64,000 nt of DNA. It comes from Villigracilis sp900696595. Its GTDB lineage: Bacteria > Chloroflexota > Anaerolineae > Anaerolineales > Villigracilaceae. The number at the start of each line of letters is the position of its first letter. Position 1 is the stretch's first letter. This document shows, piece after piece, positions 24,288 through 31,911 of the stretch. The DNA lies in NCBI GenBank assembly GCA_030263615.1, contig SZPH01000015.1, positions 1-64,000 of the forward strand, given 5' to 3'. The notes below the pieces were generated by a model. The model was not told the DNA's origin. It worked only from the letters and a program-made list of their open reading frames with translations, and did no database searches. Position numbers and translations under genes: made by a program.

Positions 24288-25481
24288 ATGAAACTCAATT
24301 ACGGATTACAAATCACGCATCCTGCCCGAACATTTCGACGCGGCTCCGCGCTGGCATTTAGCCTGTTGATTGCGCTTCTGGCATCGTGCCAGCCTCAAGC
24401 GGCGACTCCCGATTCGAACATCGCCCTGACGGCGGCGTTTGAAACCGCCTTCGCCCAGTTCAGCGCGCCGACGGCGACTCCGCAGATCACGGACACCCCG
24501 ATCCCCACCGCCACCGTCCCGCGCACACCGCCCGCCCTGCCCGGCATATATCAAACGCCCAATTTAAAGCCGGAAGACCTGCCGCGCGCTTATGTCGCCG
24601 ACTCCTGCCAGTACCTGAAAAATAAATGGGACTCGACCAAATCCGCGCCGGGGACGACGGTCATGGTTATCATGTTCCATCGCATTGACCAGGACGCCTC
24701 CTCCTCCGACTATGGCAAACTGATGATCTCCGGCAAAGACCTCAAACGCCTGATGAACAGTCTGCACGACGCCGGTTTCACCGCCATCAACATGCAACAA
24801 ATGGCGGACTTCATGTACGACAACGCGCGGATCCCCCAACTCTCGGCGCTGATCATCGTGGACGATCGGGCAAACGCGTCGAAATACAACGATCATTTTA
24901 GGCAATACTACGATGAATGGGGTTGGCCCATCGTCAACGCTTACATCGGGCTGGACGAACGCCCCGATCTGTGGGCTGAAAATGCCGCCCTCTCCGCCGA
25001 AGGCTGGGTGGACTATCAGGCGCACGGCTACATCCACAACACCCCCATCAGCGACAGTTCGACCGACGAGTTCATCACTTCCGAAATGGGCGGCGTGATC
25101 GCCACCTTCCAAAAATACTTCAACAAGACGCCCATCGCCTACATCTGGCCCGGCGGCGGGTTCTCGAAACGCGCCGTCGAAATCGGCGGGCAATTGGGGT
25201 ACAAACTCGGATTCACCGTCAACCCGCGCGGACCGGTCATGTACAACTGGGTCCCGCAAGCCGACGACTACAACGCCAGCAATCCTTACGCCATCCCCGA
25301 AACCCCAGCCGGAAACCCGCTCATGACCCTGCCGCGCTACACAGACATCAGCGCCGGCGGCGAAATTGACAATGTCCGCGCCATCAGCCAGGAAGCCGCC
25401 GCCTACGCCGAACAAAACAAAGCCGTCGAGCTGGAATACTACGACATCGTCTGCGCGCCGACGTACGGCGCGATTCCGTAA
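24288..25481 (+). CDS. Lipoprotein with polysaccharide-deacetylase-like domain, copy 1
   Basis: 397 residues. The signal peptide ends in the lipobox LLASC (Cys34). A Pro/Thr linker (PTATP, PIPTATVP) leads to a domain of about 280 residues resembling carbohydrate esterase family 4 (NodB): VMVIMFHRI as first strand, IVDDRAN (about 190-196) as the metal/catalytic Asp pair, QAHGYIHN (244-251) as the H-x3-H metal motif, and IWPGGGF in place of the usual RPPxG loop. It probably deacetylates a cell-surface polysaccharide; divergence from classical motifs leaves this uncertain. A paralogue follows 103 bases downstream. Confidence 0.75.
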   Translation: MKLNYGLQITHPARTFRRGSALAFSLLIALLASCQPQAATPDSNIALTAAFETAFAQFSAPTATPQITDTPIPTATVPRTPPALPGIYQTPNLKPEDLPRAYVADSCQYLKNKWDSTKSAPGTTVMVIMFHRIDQDASSSDYGKLMISGKDLKRLMNSLHDAGFTAINMQQMADFMYDNARIPQLSALIIVDDRANASKYNDHFRQYYDEWGWPIVNAYIGLDERPDLWAENAALSAEGWVDYQAHGYIHNTPISDSSTDEFITSEMGGVIATFQKYFNKTPIAYIWPGGGFSKRAVEIGGQLGYKLGFTVNPRGPVMYNWVPQADDYNASNPYAIPETPAGNPLMTLPRYTDISAGGEIDNVRAISQEAAAYAEQNKAVELEYYDIVCAPTYGAIP

Positions 25482-25484
25482 ATT

Positions 25485-25522
25485 CGTCGGACTCCAAAGG
25501 CAGGAAACTTTAGAGTCTGACG
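25485..25522. repeat. Imperfect palindromic repeat
   Basis: CGTCGGACTCCAAAG and CTTTAGAGTCTGACG form a 15-bp stem with two mismatches around an 8-base loop, just after the stop of the first deacetylase-like gene. No T-run follows. The following ACGACTCCCGTCG resembles the palindrome at 10564. Confidence 0.6.
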
Positions 25523-25566
25523 ACTCCCGTCGCTGGCTGTTCAAAGTCAGGAGGCTTGGGAGTCCG

Positions 25567-25575
25567 TGCTACAAT
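25567..25575 (+). promoter_or_regulatory. Extended -10 promoter (TGCTACAAT)
   Basis: TGC directly before TACAAT gives an extended -10 element, ending nine bases before the ATG at 25585. A start there would leave a leader of two or three bases at most. Confidence 0.45.
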
Positions 25576-25584
25576 CTTCTTCGC

Positions 25585-26685
25585 ATGAATTCATTCATTA
25601 ATGCCTTTCGACCGATCGTGATTCGATTCACGCTCATCTTCTTCATTGTCTCCATTTTGGTGTCCTGCCAGTTGATCCCGTCCAACAGGGCCGATACGGC
25701 GTCCGCTCCAATTTCAACGGAAGAAAGCCCGCCCCCGCCTCCCGAAATGTTCAGAAGCGATTTGTTGAATCCGCTCGATGTTCCCCACGTCTACATCGAA
25801 GAGACCTGCCGTTATTTACGCAACAGGTGGCATCCCCGCAACGCCCAGCCCGGCACAGTGGTAATGGTCATTTTGTTCAAGAACATCAACCGCGGCACAG
25901 CCGAACTTCCAGACAGCGTCTGGATCAAGGACTTCTTCGACCTGATGGATCAACTCAAAGCCCAGGGGTTCGAGGCGATCAACTCCGACCAGCTTCAAGC
26001 GTTCATAGAGCGCAATGTCCTCATCCCGCCGCGCTCCGCGCTTTTGATCCAGGACGGAAATCAGACCGAGGAATACTTCGACAAAAACTTCCGCGAATAC
26101 TTCGAGAAATGGGGCTGGAGCGTCGTCAACGGCTGGGTCAGCGACCGGAATGTGGATCCGATATTGCTGGAGGGCAATAATTCCCTTGAACAGGAAGGCT
26201 TTGTGGATCATCAGGCGCGCGGCGTCACCTTCGATGTCATCCTCACCGACGATGTGGCAAAGACCATCATTGCGCGCGAACTTCAAGGGTCGCTGGGCGG
26301 GTTCGCAGACCAGTTCGGCAAGACGCCCACCGCTGTCATCTGGCCCAACGGCGGGTTCGGCATCCGCCCCGTCGAGGCGGCGCGGCAACTTCGTTTCAAA
26401 CTCGGTTTCACCGCAAACCCGCGCGGACCCATCATGTACAATTGGATTCCGCTCGCCGATGTCCCCGACCCCGCGCGCCCGAATCTGATTCCTGAAGGAA
26501 AGATCGGCGACCCTCCGATGACCCTGCCGGTCTATTCTCCTCAGGAAGCCTTCGCCGCCATAGACACGACGCGCGCCATCGGAAAAGCCGCGACAGAATT
26601 TGCCCTTCTCAATAGAGAAGCCGAATATGAATACTATGAACTCGTCTGCGAAGAAGAGTATGGACCCATCCCCCTCTCACCCTGA
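25585..26685 (+). CDS. Lipoprotein paralogue of the deacetylase-like protein, active site degenerate
   Basis: 366 residues with lipobox ILVSC (Cys28). The fold-level match to the preceding protein runs over its full length (for example FTANPRGPIMYNW against FTVNPRGPVMYNW). But the Asp pair IVDDRAN has become LIQDGNQ (about 154-160), and the QAHGYIHN metal motif has become QARGVTFD, losing both histidines. It is therefore probably not an active metal-dependent deacetylase, and may bind glycan or regulate its partner. The start is set by the lipoprotein signal and the box just upstream; there is no ribosome binding site. Confidence 0.75.
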   Translation: MNSFINAFRPIVIRFTLIFFIVSILVSCQLIPSNRADTASAPISTEESPPPPPEMFRSDLLNPLDVPHVYIEETCRYLRNRWHPRNAQPGTVVMVILFKNINRGTAELPDSVWIKDFFDLMDQLKAQGFEAINSDQLQAFIERNVLIPPRSALLIQDGNQTEEYFDKNFREYFEKWGWSVVNGWVSDRNVDPILLEGNNSLEQEGFVDHQARGVTFDVILTDDVAKTIIARELQGSLGGFADQFGKTPTAVIWPNGGFGIRPVEAARQLRFKLGFTANPRGPIMYNWIPLADVPDPARPNLIPEGKIGDPPMTLPVYSPQEAFAAIDTTRAIGKAATEFALLNREAEYEYYELVCEEEYGPIPLSP

Positions 26686-26703
26686 CCTTCAAGGAGATTA
26701 TCC

Positions 26704-27045
26704 ATGACCGACTGCGTCTTCTGTAAAATCATTAACGGCGAAATTCCCAGCGCGAGCGTTTATCGCGACGAACAGGCGTACGCCTTCCGCGACATTGCGC
26801 CCGCCGCGCCGACGCACATTTTGATCGTGCCGCTCAAACATATCGGCTCGGTCAACGAAATGACGGAAGCGGACGAGCAAATCGTCGGGCATCTCTTCAC
26901 AGCCGCAAAAAAAATCGCCGCGCAGGAAGGACTCGCCGAAAACGGCTATCGTCTCATTGTCAACACCAACGCCCACGCCGGGCAGACCGTCTTTCACATT
27001 CACCTGCATTTGCTCGGGGGCAGGCAGTTGACCAAAATGGGATGA
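26704..27045 (+). CDS. hinT: HIT family nucleotide-binding protein (HinT-like)
   Basis: 113 residues, full family length. The HIT triad is HIHLH with its preceding GQTVF near the C-terminus, and the N-terminus CVFCKIINGEIP carries the zinc-type CxxC of HinT proteins. It hydrolyses AMP from amidates such as aminoacyl-AMP. AAGGAG precedes the ATG and a terminator follows. Confidence 0.94.
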   Translation: MTDCVFCKIINGEIPSASVYRDEQAYAFRDIAPAAPTHILIVPLKHIGSVNEMTEADEQIVGHLFTAAKKIAAQEGLAENGYRLIVNTNAHAGQTVFHIHLHLLGGRQLTKMG

Positions 27046-27053
27046 CCCAACCG

Positions 27054-27085
27054 GCGATCAGCGCGAAAGGGCTGGTCGCTTTTTT
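27054..27085 (+). terminator. Terminator after hinT
   Basis: GCGATCAGC (27054-27062) pairs with GCTGGTCGC (27071-27079), with one G-U pair, followed by six T residues. Confidence 0.85.
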
Positions 27086-27096
27086 ATGATGATTTT

Positions 27097-27186
27097 CGTC
27101 ATTGCGAGGGCGAAGCCCGAAGCAATCTCGTGTTTTCTAGGGAATGGGGATTGCTTCGTCGGGAAGAGCGCCCTCCTCGCAATGAC
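27097..27186. repeat. GTCATTGCGAGG-bounded palindromic repeat, copy 1
   Basis: The ends GTCATTGCGAGG and CCTCGCAATGAC are perfect inverted copies; an inner pair GAAGCAATCTC / GGATTGCTTC is also inverted. The same element occurs at 42164-42257. It ends about one base before the AAGGAG site of thyX. Elements with these ends are known from many bacterial genomes. Confidence 0.85.
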
Positions 27187-27199
27187 ATAAGGAGCCGGT

Positions 27200-28708
27200 A
27201 TGCCCGAACGTGAAATCTATCTTTTATCCCCGCGAGCGTTAAGCCCGGAGACCATCGCCGTCGCCTTTGCCAAAACCTCGCGTTCGCCCGAATCCTTCCG
27301 CGAGATCGCCGCAGAACTCAGCGACGAATCGTCGGCAAAATTTCACGAGAAATGGGTCGTCGGTTACGGCCACGCCTCCGTCGCCGAACACGCCGTCCTG
27401 CACATCGCCTTCGAGAACGTCTCGCGCGTCGCCATCGAAACCATCGAAGGCAACCGCCTCGCCTCCTACACCGAAAAATCCACCCGCTACCAAAAATGGG
27501 GCATGGACGATTTCACGATTCCGCCCGAACTGGACGGGCATCCCCTGCGCGATGAATTTGTGAACGCCATCCGCCTCCTCTTCTCGACGTATGCGGAGTC
27601 GCTGGACCCGGTCAAGAATCTCATCGTAGAGCGCTCCCCGCGCCGCGAGAACGAAAGCGCTGAAGCCTACGACCGCCGCATCCGCTCGCAGTACGTGGAC
27701 CGCTGCCGCTTCCTGCTCCCCGCCGCCGCCAACGCCAACGTCGGCATGACCGCCAACGCGCGCGTGATCGAAATGACCATCCGCAAGATGCTCTCGCATC
27801 CGCTGGCGGAAGTCCAACAGATCGGCGAAAAGATGAAGGAAGTTGCAAAAGCGGAAGCGCCCACGCTGGTCAAGTATGCCGAGGCGAATGAGTATGCGAT
27901 GAAGGCGGGACAGGAGATTGGTAATTGGGGATTAGAGAATAGAGATTGGGGATTAGAGAATAGAGATTGGAGATTAGAGAATAGAGATTGGAGATTAGAG
28001 AATAGAGATTGGAGATTAGAGAATAGAGGGTGGAGATTGGGGAATGGTGCATCCGATTGGTGTTCGCTGATAGATTACGACAGGGAAGGCGAAGACAAGA
28101 TTCTCGCGGCGGCAATTTACCGCTTCGATGAAATTCCCTATGCCAATGCGCTGGCGTATGTGAAATCGTTGAAGGAAAACGAAAAGGAAGGACTTGCCGC
28201 AACCCTGCTCGGCAAACTGGGGCGCTACGACGTCCCCCTGCGCGAGTTGGAATACTCAACCTATACCTTCGACCTCGTCATGGATCAGGGCGCGTACGCC
28301 GAGTTCAAACGTCACCGCATGATGACGCAGACGCCGCAGAGACTGACGACGCGGCTCGGGTGGACGACTCCGCTCCTGATCACGGAGGCAGGCTTCGGGT
28401 CCAGGTATGAGGCGGCGATGGAAACGGCGTCCAATGTGTATGAAAAACTCCACGCCTTCAATCCCGATGTCGCGCAATACATCGTCCCAAACGGATTCAA
28501 CCGGCGCGCGCTGGCGCAGTTCAATTTGCGCGAAGCGTTTGCGTTCTGTCAATTGCGCAGCGCGGCAAACGCGCACTTTTCGATCCGCCGCGTGGCGCAA
28601 AAAATTTACGAGGATATTTCGCGCGTTCATCCCCTGCTGACGAAATACATGAAATTGCGCGAGGAGACCTGGCAAAGCGTGGAGGAGAATTATTTTACGA
28701 GAGTGTAA
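27200..28708 (+). CDS. thyX: FAD-dependent thymidylate synthase, two-domain form
   Basis: 502 residues, about twice the usual ThyX length, with two ThyX-like halves. The N-half (1-230) carries YGHASVAEHAVLHIAFE and NRLASYTEKSTRYQ, where the first Arg of the RHRx7S motif is lost. The C-half (300-502) carries FKRHRMMTQTPQRLT with the intact RHR. ThyX makes dTMP from dUMP using FAD and methylene-tetrahydrofolate, with active sites at subunit interfaces, so the halves may build one site together (inference). Residues about 239-285, between the halves, are repeats of WGLENRD/WRLENRD coded by a minisatellite. AAGGAG precedes the ATG. Confidence 0.88.
   Translation: MPEREIYLLSPRALSPETIAVAFAKTSRSPESFREIAAELSDESSAKFHEKWVVGYGHASVAEHAVLHIAFENVSRVAIETIEGNRLASYTEKSTRYQKWGMDDFTIPPELDGHPLRDEFVNAIRLLFSTYAESLDPVKNLIVERSPRRENESAEAYDRRIRSQYVDRCRFLLPAAANANVGMTANARVIEMTIRKMLSHPLAEVQQIGEKMKEVAKAEAPTLVKYAEANEYAMKAGQEIGNWGLENRDWGLENRDWRLENRDWRLENRDWRLENRGWRLGNGASDWCSLIDYDREGEDKILAAAIYRFDEIPYANALAYVKSLKENEKEGLAATLLGKLGRYDVPLRELEYSTYTFDLVMDQGAYAEFKRHRMMTQTPQRLTTRLGWTTPLLITEAGFGSRYEAAMETASNVYEKLHAFNPDVAQYIVPNGFNRRALAQFNLREAFAFCQLRSAANAHFSIRRVAQKIYEDISRVHPLLTKYMKLREETWQSVEENYFTRV
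27917..28046 (+). repeat. In-frame 21-bp minisatellite inside thyX
   Basis: About five tandem copies of a 21-base unit (GATTAGAGAATAGAGATTGG plus one G or A), preceded by GATTGGTAATTGG. The unit length is a multiple of three and keeps the frame, giving seven-residue repeats. The same words make up the intergenic minisatellites at 40149-40332 and 42959-43070. Confidence 0.9.
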
Positions 28709-28846
28709 AAGAATCCCGCTGTGGATGATTGTCGTTTTTTGACATCTCCCGCCTATCGCCTGCTTCGACGCTGACATGGTTTGCCCCGTCTCCAATATCT
28801 GGGGCAACCGATTGCGCTTATCAGAGACGACCCTTGTCTGTCACGA

Positions 28847-28887
28847 GTATAAAAAGTCCCGGGTGGCTTGCCCGGGACTTTTTATAC
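28847..28887. terminator. Bidirectional terminator, 17-bp perfect stem
   Basis: GTATAAAAAGTCCCGGG (28847-28863) and CCCGGGACTTTTTATAC (28871-28887) pair perfectly around a 7-base loop. It separates the convergent thyX (+) and small membrane protein (-) genes and has A/T tracts for both directions. Confidence 0.9.
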
Positions 28888-28892
28888 TTGCC

Positions 28893-29261
28893 TCAACCGC
28901 CGATCATTGCGCCGGTCAGCGACAACCCCGCGCATGTGCATAGCAAAAGCGCGCCGATCACAATGGCGATGATACCGTAGGTCTTATTCTCGCCGCGAAC
29001 AAGGCTGACGATTCCCAAAATTCCTCCGACCACGCCCACGCCCGCGCCGCAGTTGGAGACAAGCCCGATCCCGATTAACATCGGGGAATCGGCGGCGGGC
29101 GCGTTTCCGGAAGCGCCAAGAAAGAAGGCGACGGCAAGCGGCAGGCAGTAGAAAATTCCGCCAAGCGCGCCAAGGATCGTCCCAATAAGTCCCAACTTGG
29201 AGGCGGCGGGGGCGGGGCCTTCGCCTTCGGGTCCCGGCAGTGGATTGCTGATTGATTCCAT
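28893..29261 (-). CDS. Small membrane protein, DUF4190-like
   Basis: 122 residues with three membrane segments rich in Gly, Ala and Ile after a Pro/Gly/Ala-rich N-terminus. The pattern GILGIVSLVRGENKTYGIIAIVIG resembles small bacterial DUF4190-type membrane proteins of unknown function. AAAGGAG precedes the ATG at good spacing, which supports a real gene. It ends six bases from the shared terminator. Confidence 0.75.
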   Translation of the reverse strand: MESISNPLPGPEGEGPAPAASKLGLIGTILGALGGIFYCLPLAVAFFLGASGNAPAADSPMLIGIGLVSNCGAGVGVVGGILGIVSLVRGENKTYGIIAIVIGALLLCTCAGLSLTGAMIGG

Positions 29262-29383
29262 GTATATTCTCCTTTGGTTAAATTACCGCTTGAAAAAAAT
29301 GTCAAGCGTTCACAACTAACATTACCGCGCGAAGTCGCGCTTCAAAGCCGCCGTCTCGGCGCCGGATAACTAATCATCGTCCT

Positions 29384-29523
29384 TGATTACCTTACACTTT
29401 GTTTTTAGGACGCAGAACACGCGGATGAACGCAGATTTTTTTGACAAAACATCCGAAAAGATGCCTTGAATCCGCGTTTTTCGCGCTCGTCCGCGTCCTG
29501 ATTTTAAGAGTGTAAGGTAATCA
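29384..29523. mobile_element. Miniature inverted-repeat element, 140 bp, with target duplication
   Basis: Terminal inverted repeats TGATTACCTTACACT (left) and AGTGTAAGGTAATCA (right) flank an interior with a second inverted pair, AGGACGC / GCGTCC, and GCGGAT / AATCCGCG words. The 10-bp sequence TCATCGTCCT occurs on both sides (29374-29383 and 29525-29534), extended to 11 bp with one mismatch, exactly abutting the ends. The duplicated bases encode the last codons of the neighbouring aldo/keto reductase. No coding capacity, so mobilisation needs a transposase elsewhere. Confidence 0.75.
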
Positions 29524-30507
29524 GTCATCGTCCTCGTTCTTCTTCGCCACGCCGAAGATCGAGTCAATTTTATCCAAAATGTCGGGCGTAAGTCTGGGCG
29601 CAATCTCGGCGGATTTCATGTTCTCGCCCACCTGCTCCACGCGGCTTGCGCCGGTGATGACCGTGCTGACGAAGGGATTCGTCAAACACCATGCAATGGA
29701 TAACTGCGCCGCCGTGCAATTCAATTCCTTCGCCACCAGTTCCAGCGCGGCAACTTTCTTCAAGCGTTCCTGGTCCTTCAGGCGCTCCTGCAACCACTCA
29801 TAGCCCTTCAGCGCGCCGCGGCTGTCGGCCGGAATGCCGTCCTTATACTTGCCTGAAAGCAAGCCCGAAGCCAGCGGACTCCACGTTGTCGTTCCATATC
29901 CGTAATCGGTATAAAAGCGGACGTAATCGCCCTCCAGCCGTTTGCGGTTGAACAGGTTATATTCCGGCTGTTCAACGACCGGCTTGTGCAGGTGATGCCG
30001 CTCCGCGATCTGAATCGCCTCGATAATCTCCGCAGCCGCCCATTCCGAAGTTCCCCAATACAGCGCCTTGCCCCATTCGATGATGTTGTGCATGGCCCAG
30101 ACCGTCTCTTCGATGGGCGTCGTTTGATCGGGGCGGTGACAGTAGATCAAATCCACATAATCGAGTTGCAGGCGTTCCAAAGAGCCGTTGATGCCTTCGA
30201 TCAACCGTTTACGATTGAGCGAATTCTTTTCATTCACGCCTTCGTGCAGTCCCCAATAAAATTTTGTGGAGACGAGATAACTGCCGCGCCGCCAGCCGAG
30301 TTTCTTCAACGCCGCGCCCATCACCTCCTCCGACTTGCCGCCCGCGTACACCTCGGCATTATCGAAGAAGTTCGCGCCCAGATCGTACGCCGCCGCCATG
30401 ATCTCAACCGCCGCGTCCACATCCACCTGGTTCTTGAACGTCACCCACGAGCCAATGGACAACTCGCTGACTTGAATGCCGGTTTTGCCAAGATAACGAT
30501 ACTTCAT
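29521..30507 (-). CDS. Aldo/keto reductase
   Basis: 328 residues, a TIM-barrel NADPH-dependent reductase similar to YghZ and potassium-channel beta subunits. The catalytic tetrad is visible: Asp and Tyr in FFDNAEVYAGG, Lys in STKFYWG, and His in YCHRPDQTTP. The second of two adjacent ATG codons (30507) was chosen because it has the better spacing to GGAGG. The C-terminus ends in four acidic residues, and its TGA stop is supplied by the inverted repeat of the mobile element downstream. Confidence 0.92.
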   Translation of the reverse strand: MKYRYLGKTGIQVSELSIGSWVTFKNQVDVDAAVEIMAAAYDLGANFFDNAEVYAGGKSEEVMGAALKKLGWRRGSYLVSTKFYWGLHEGVNEKNSLNRKRLIEGINGSLERLQLDYVDLIYCHRPDQTTPIEETVWAMHNIIEWGKALYWGTSEWAAAEIIEAIQIAERHHLHKPVVEQPEYNLFNRKRLEGDYVRFYTDYGYGTTTWSPLASGLLSGKYKDGIPADSRGALKGYEWLQERLKDQERLKKVAALELVAKELNCTAAQLSIAWCLTNPFVSTVITGASRVEQVGENMKSAEIAPRLTPDILDKIDSIFGVAKKNEDDD

Positions 30508-30552
30508 CATGCCTCCGCGATTTGACTTTCAAAGCCTGAAATTTCGCTCCAT

Positions 30553-30558
30553 TATAAT
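30553..30558 (+). promoter_or_regulatory. TATAAT six bases before a start codon (leaderless)
   Basis: A perfect TATAAT ends six bases before the ATG at 30565 and no ribosome binding site fits between, so transcription should start at or next to the A of the start codon. Confidence 0.55.
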
Positions 30559-30564
30559 CATCTC

Positions 30565-31470
30565 ATGCGAAAAATCCTGATTCTCGGAATTTTCCTTTCA
30601 GCCTGTTCCGCGCCAAATACGCCGCCCGTTCCCGCCGCGGTCCCGCCGGGCGCTTCGCCCGCGCCCGCGCACACCGCCACGCCGAACGTCCTGCCGCCGA
30701 ACACGCCCGTCCCCACCAACACCCTGCAGGTCTATATCGTCGAAGAGGGCGACACGTTGAGCGAGATCGCCGAGAAATTAAAAATCCCGCAGGAGGATTT
30801 AATCGCGGCAAACCCGGATATAAATCCGAATGCGATTCCCATCGGGGCGACTCTCTTCATCCCGGACCCTTCCTCCCCTCAAGCCGCCGCCTCATTTCTT
30901 ACGCCGATGCCTGTTCCCGTCACCCAAGCCGCCTGCCACCCCACAGCGGATTCCGGCAACTGGTGCTTCGCGCTCATCCAAAACAACACGCCGGGCCCGG
31001 TCGAGAACGTCTCGGCGCAAATCACCCTGCTGGATGAAAACAACAACGCCATCGCCAGCCAGACCGCATTTCCTCCTCTCGACATCATCCAACCGAACGA
31101 AGCCCTGCCGGTCTTTGCGTTTTTTCCAGACACGCCCCCGGCTGTGAGTCCGCAAATTCAACTCGTGAGCGCCATGCAGGGAAACGCCAGCGGTTACCTG
31201 CCCGCCCGGCTCGATAACACATCCGCGCAAATAGATTGGAGCGGAAAATACGCCATCGTCAGCGGGCAGGTTTATCTGCCCCTCGAATCAACAGCCGCGA
31301 CCAAAGTTTGGGTCGCGGCGATTGCATACGATTCGATTGGCGCTGTCGTCGGAGTCCGGCGCTGGGAGGGCGGAGCGCTTCAGCCCGGGGGGAGTCTACG
31401 CTTCGACTTTAGCGTATCCAGCGTCGGCGGGGAGATCGAAGCGGTGGAATTTTTCGTTCAGGCGCGTTAA
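30565..31470 (+). CDS. LysM-domain lipoprotein
   Basis: 301 residues. The signal peptide ends in FLSAC (Cys14). A Pro-rich linker is followed by a single LysM domain at about 54-98 (YIVEEGDTLSEIAEKL, then ANPDINPNAIPIGATLFIPD), which binds N-acetylglucosamine polymers such as peptidoglycan. The C-terminal 190 residues are beta-rich and resemble FxLYD-type domains of Chloroflexota lipoproteins (FALIQNNTPGPVENVSAQI). It is probably a cell-wall-bound surface protein. Translation appears leaderless. Confidence 0.85.
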   Translation: MRKILILGIFLSACSAPNTPPVPAAVPPGASPAPAHTATPNVLPPNTPVPTNTLQVYIVEEGDTLSEIAEKLKIPQEDLIAANPDINPNAIPIGATLFIPDPSSPQAAASFLTPMPVPVTQAACHPTADSGNWCFALIQNNTPGPVENVSAQITLLDENNNAIASQTAFPPLDIIQPNEALPVFAFFPDTPPAVSPQIQLVSAMQGNASGYLPARLDNTSAQIDWSGKYAIVSGQVYLPLESTAATKVWVAAIAYDSIGAVVGVRRWEGGALQPGGSLRFDFSVSSVGGEIEAVEFFVQAR

Positions 31471-31576
31471 TCTCCTTCGTCCTTCGGACACCTCCCCCAA
31501 ATTCGACAGCGGAATTTTTGGATATAAATTGAACGCGCCAAAATATATCCTTCTGTGGAACTTAGCGCACAGCCGC

Positions 31577-31605
31577 TTGCGCGATTCGTAAGAGGTTTTT
31601 ATAAT
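31577..31605 (+). promoter_or_regulatory. Promoter of the toxin-antitoxin pair
   Basis: TTGCGC (31577-31582) and TATAAT (31600-31605) are 17 bases apart. Transcription should start near 31612, 18 bases before the antitoxin ATG. Confidence 0.65.
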
Positions 31606-31629
31606 CCAGGCAAGTGAAAGAGAGACAAA

Positions 31630-31911
31630 ATGGCAAAGTTAATTACCGAAACTGTCGGAAACGAGGCTTACCAGTACTATCCGCTTGGGAAGTTTGTCGT
31701 CCGCGCGCCCGGAGTATGCGGCGGGCGCCCCACGTTCAAATACACGCGAATTGAAATCACTGGAACTCTCGACCGATTGGCGGCGGGTGAAACCATGGAT
31801 GAAATCCTTTCAGGATATCTCAATAAGGTGTCTCGCGAGGCAATCATCGAAGCCATACAATTAATCTCATCTCAGTTCGTCAAATCACTGCCTCAATTAG
31901 AGGCGGCATAA
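31630..31911 (+). CDS. DUF433 antitoxin-like protein
   Basis: 93 residues. The DUF433 core is VCGGRPTFKYTRIEITGTLD followed by a helix-turn-helix-like stretch (GETMDEILSGYLNKVSREAI). DUF433 proteins are predicted antitoxins paired with PIN-like toxins. Its stop shares one base with the start of the next gene (TAATG), so the two are coupled. It likely represses its own promoter (inference from family). Confidence 0.85.
   Translation: MAKLITETVGNEAYQYYPLGKFVVRAPGVCGGRPTFKYTRIEITGTLDRLAAGETMDEILSGYLNKVSREAIIEAIQLISSQFVKSLPQLEAA

Noticed and set aside
27917..28046. thyX split into two genes at the repeat
   Set aside because: The frame is continuous through the repeat and both halves are needed to explain the motifs; no new start signals follow the repeat.
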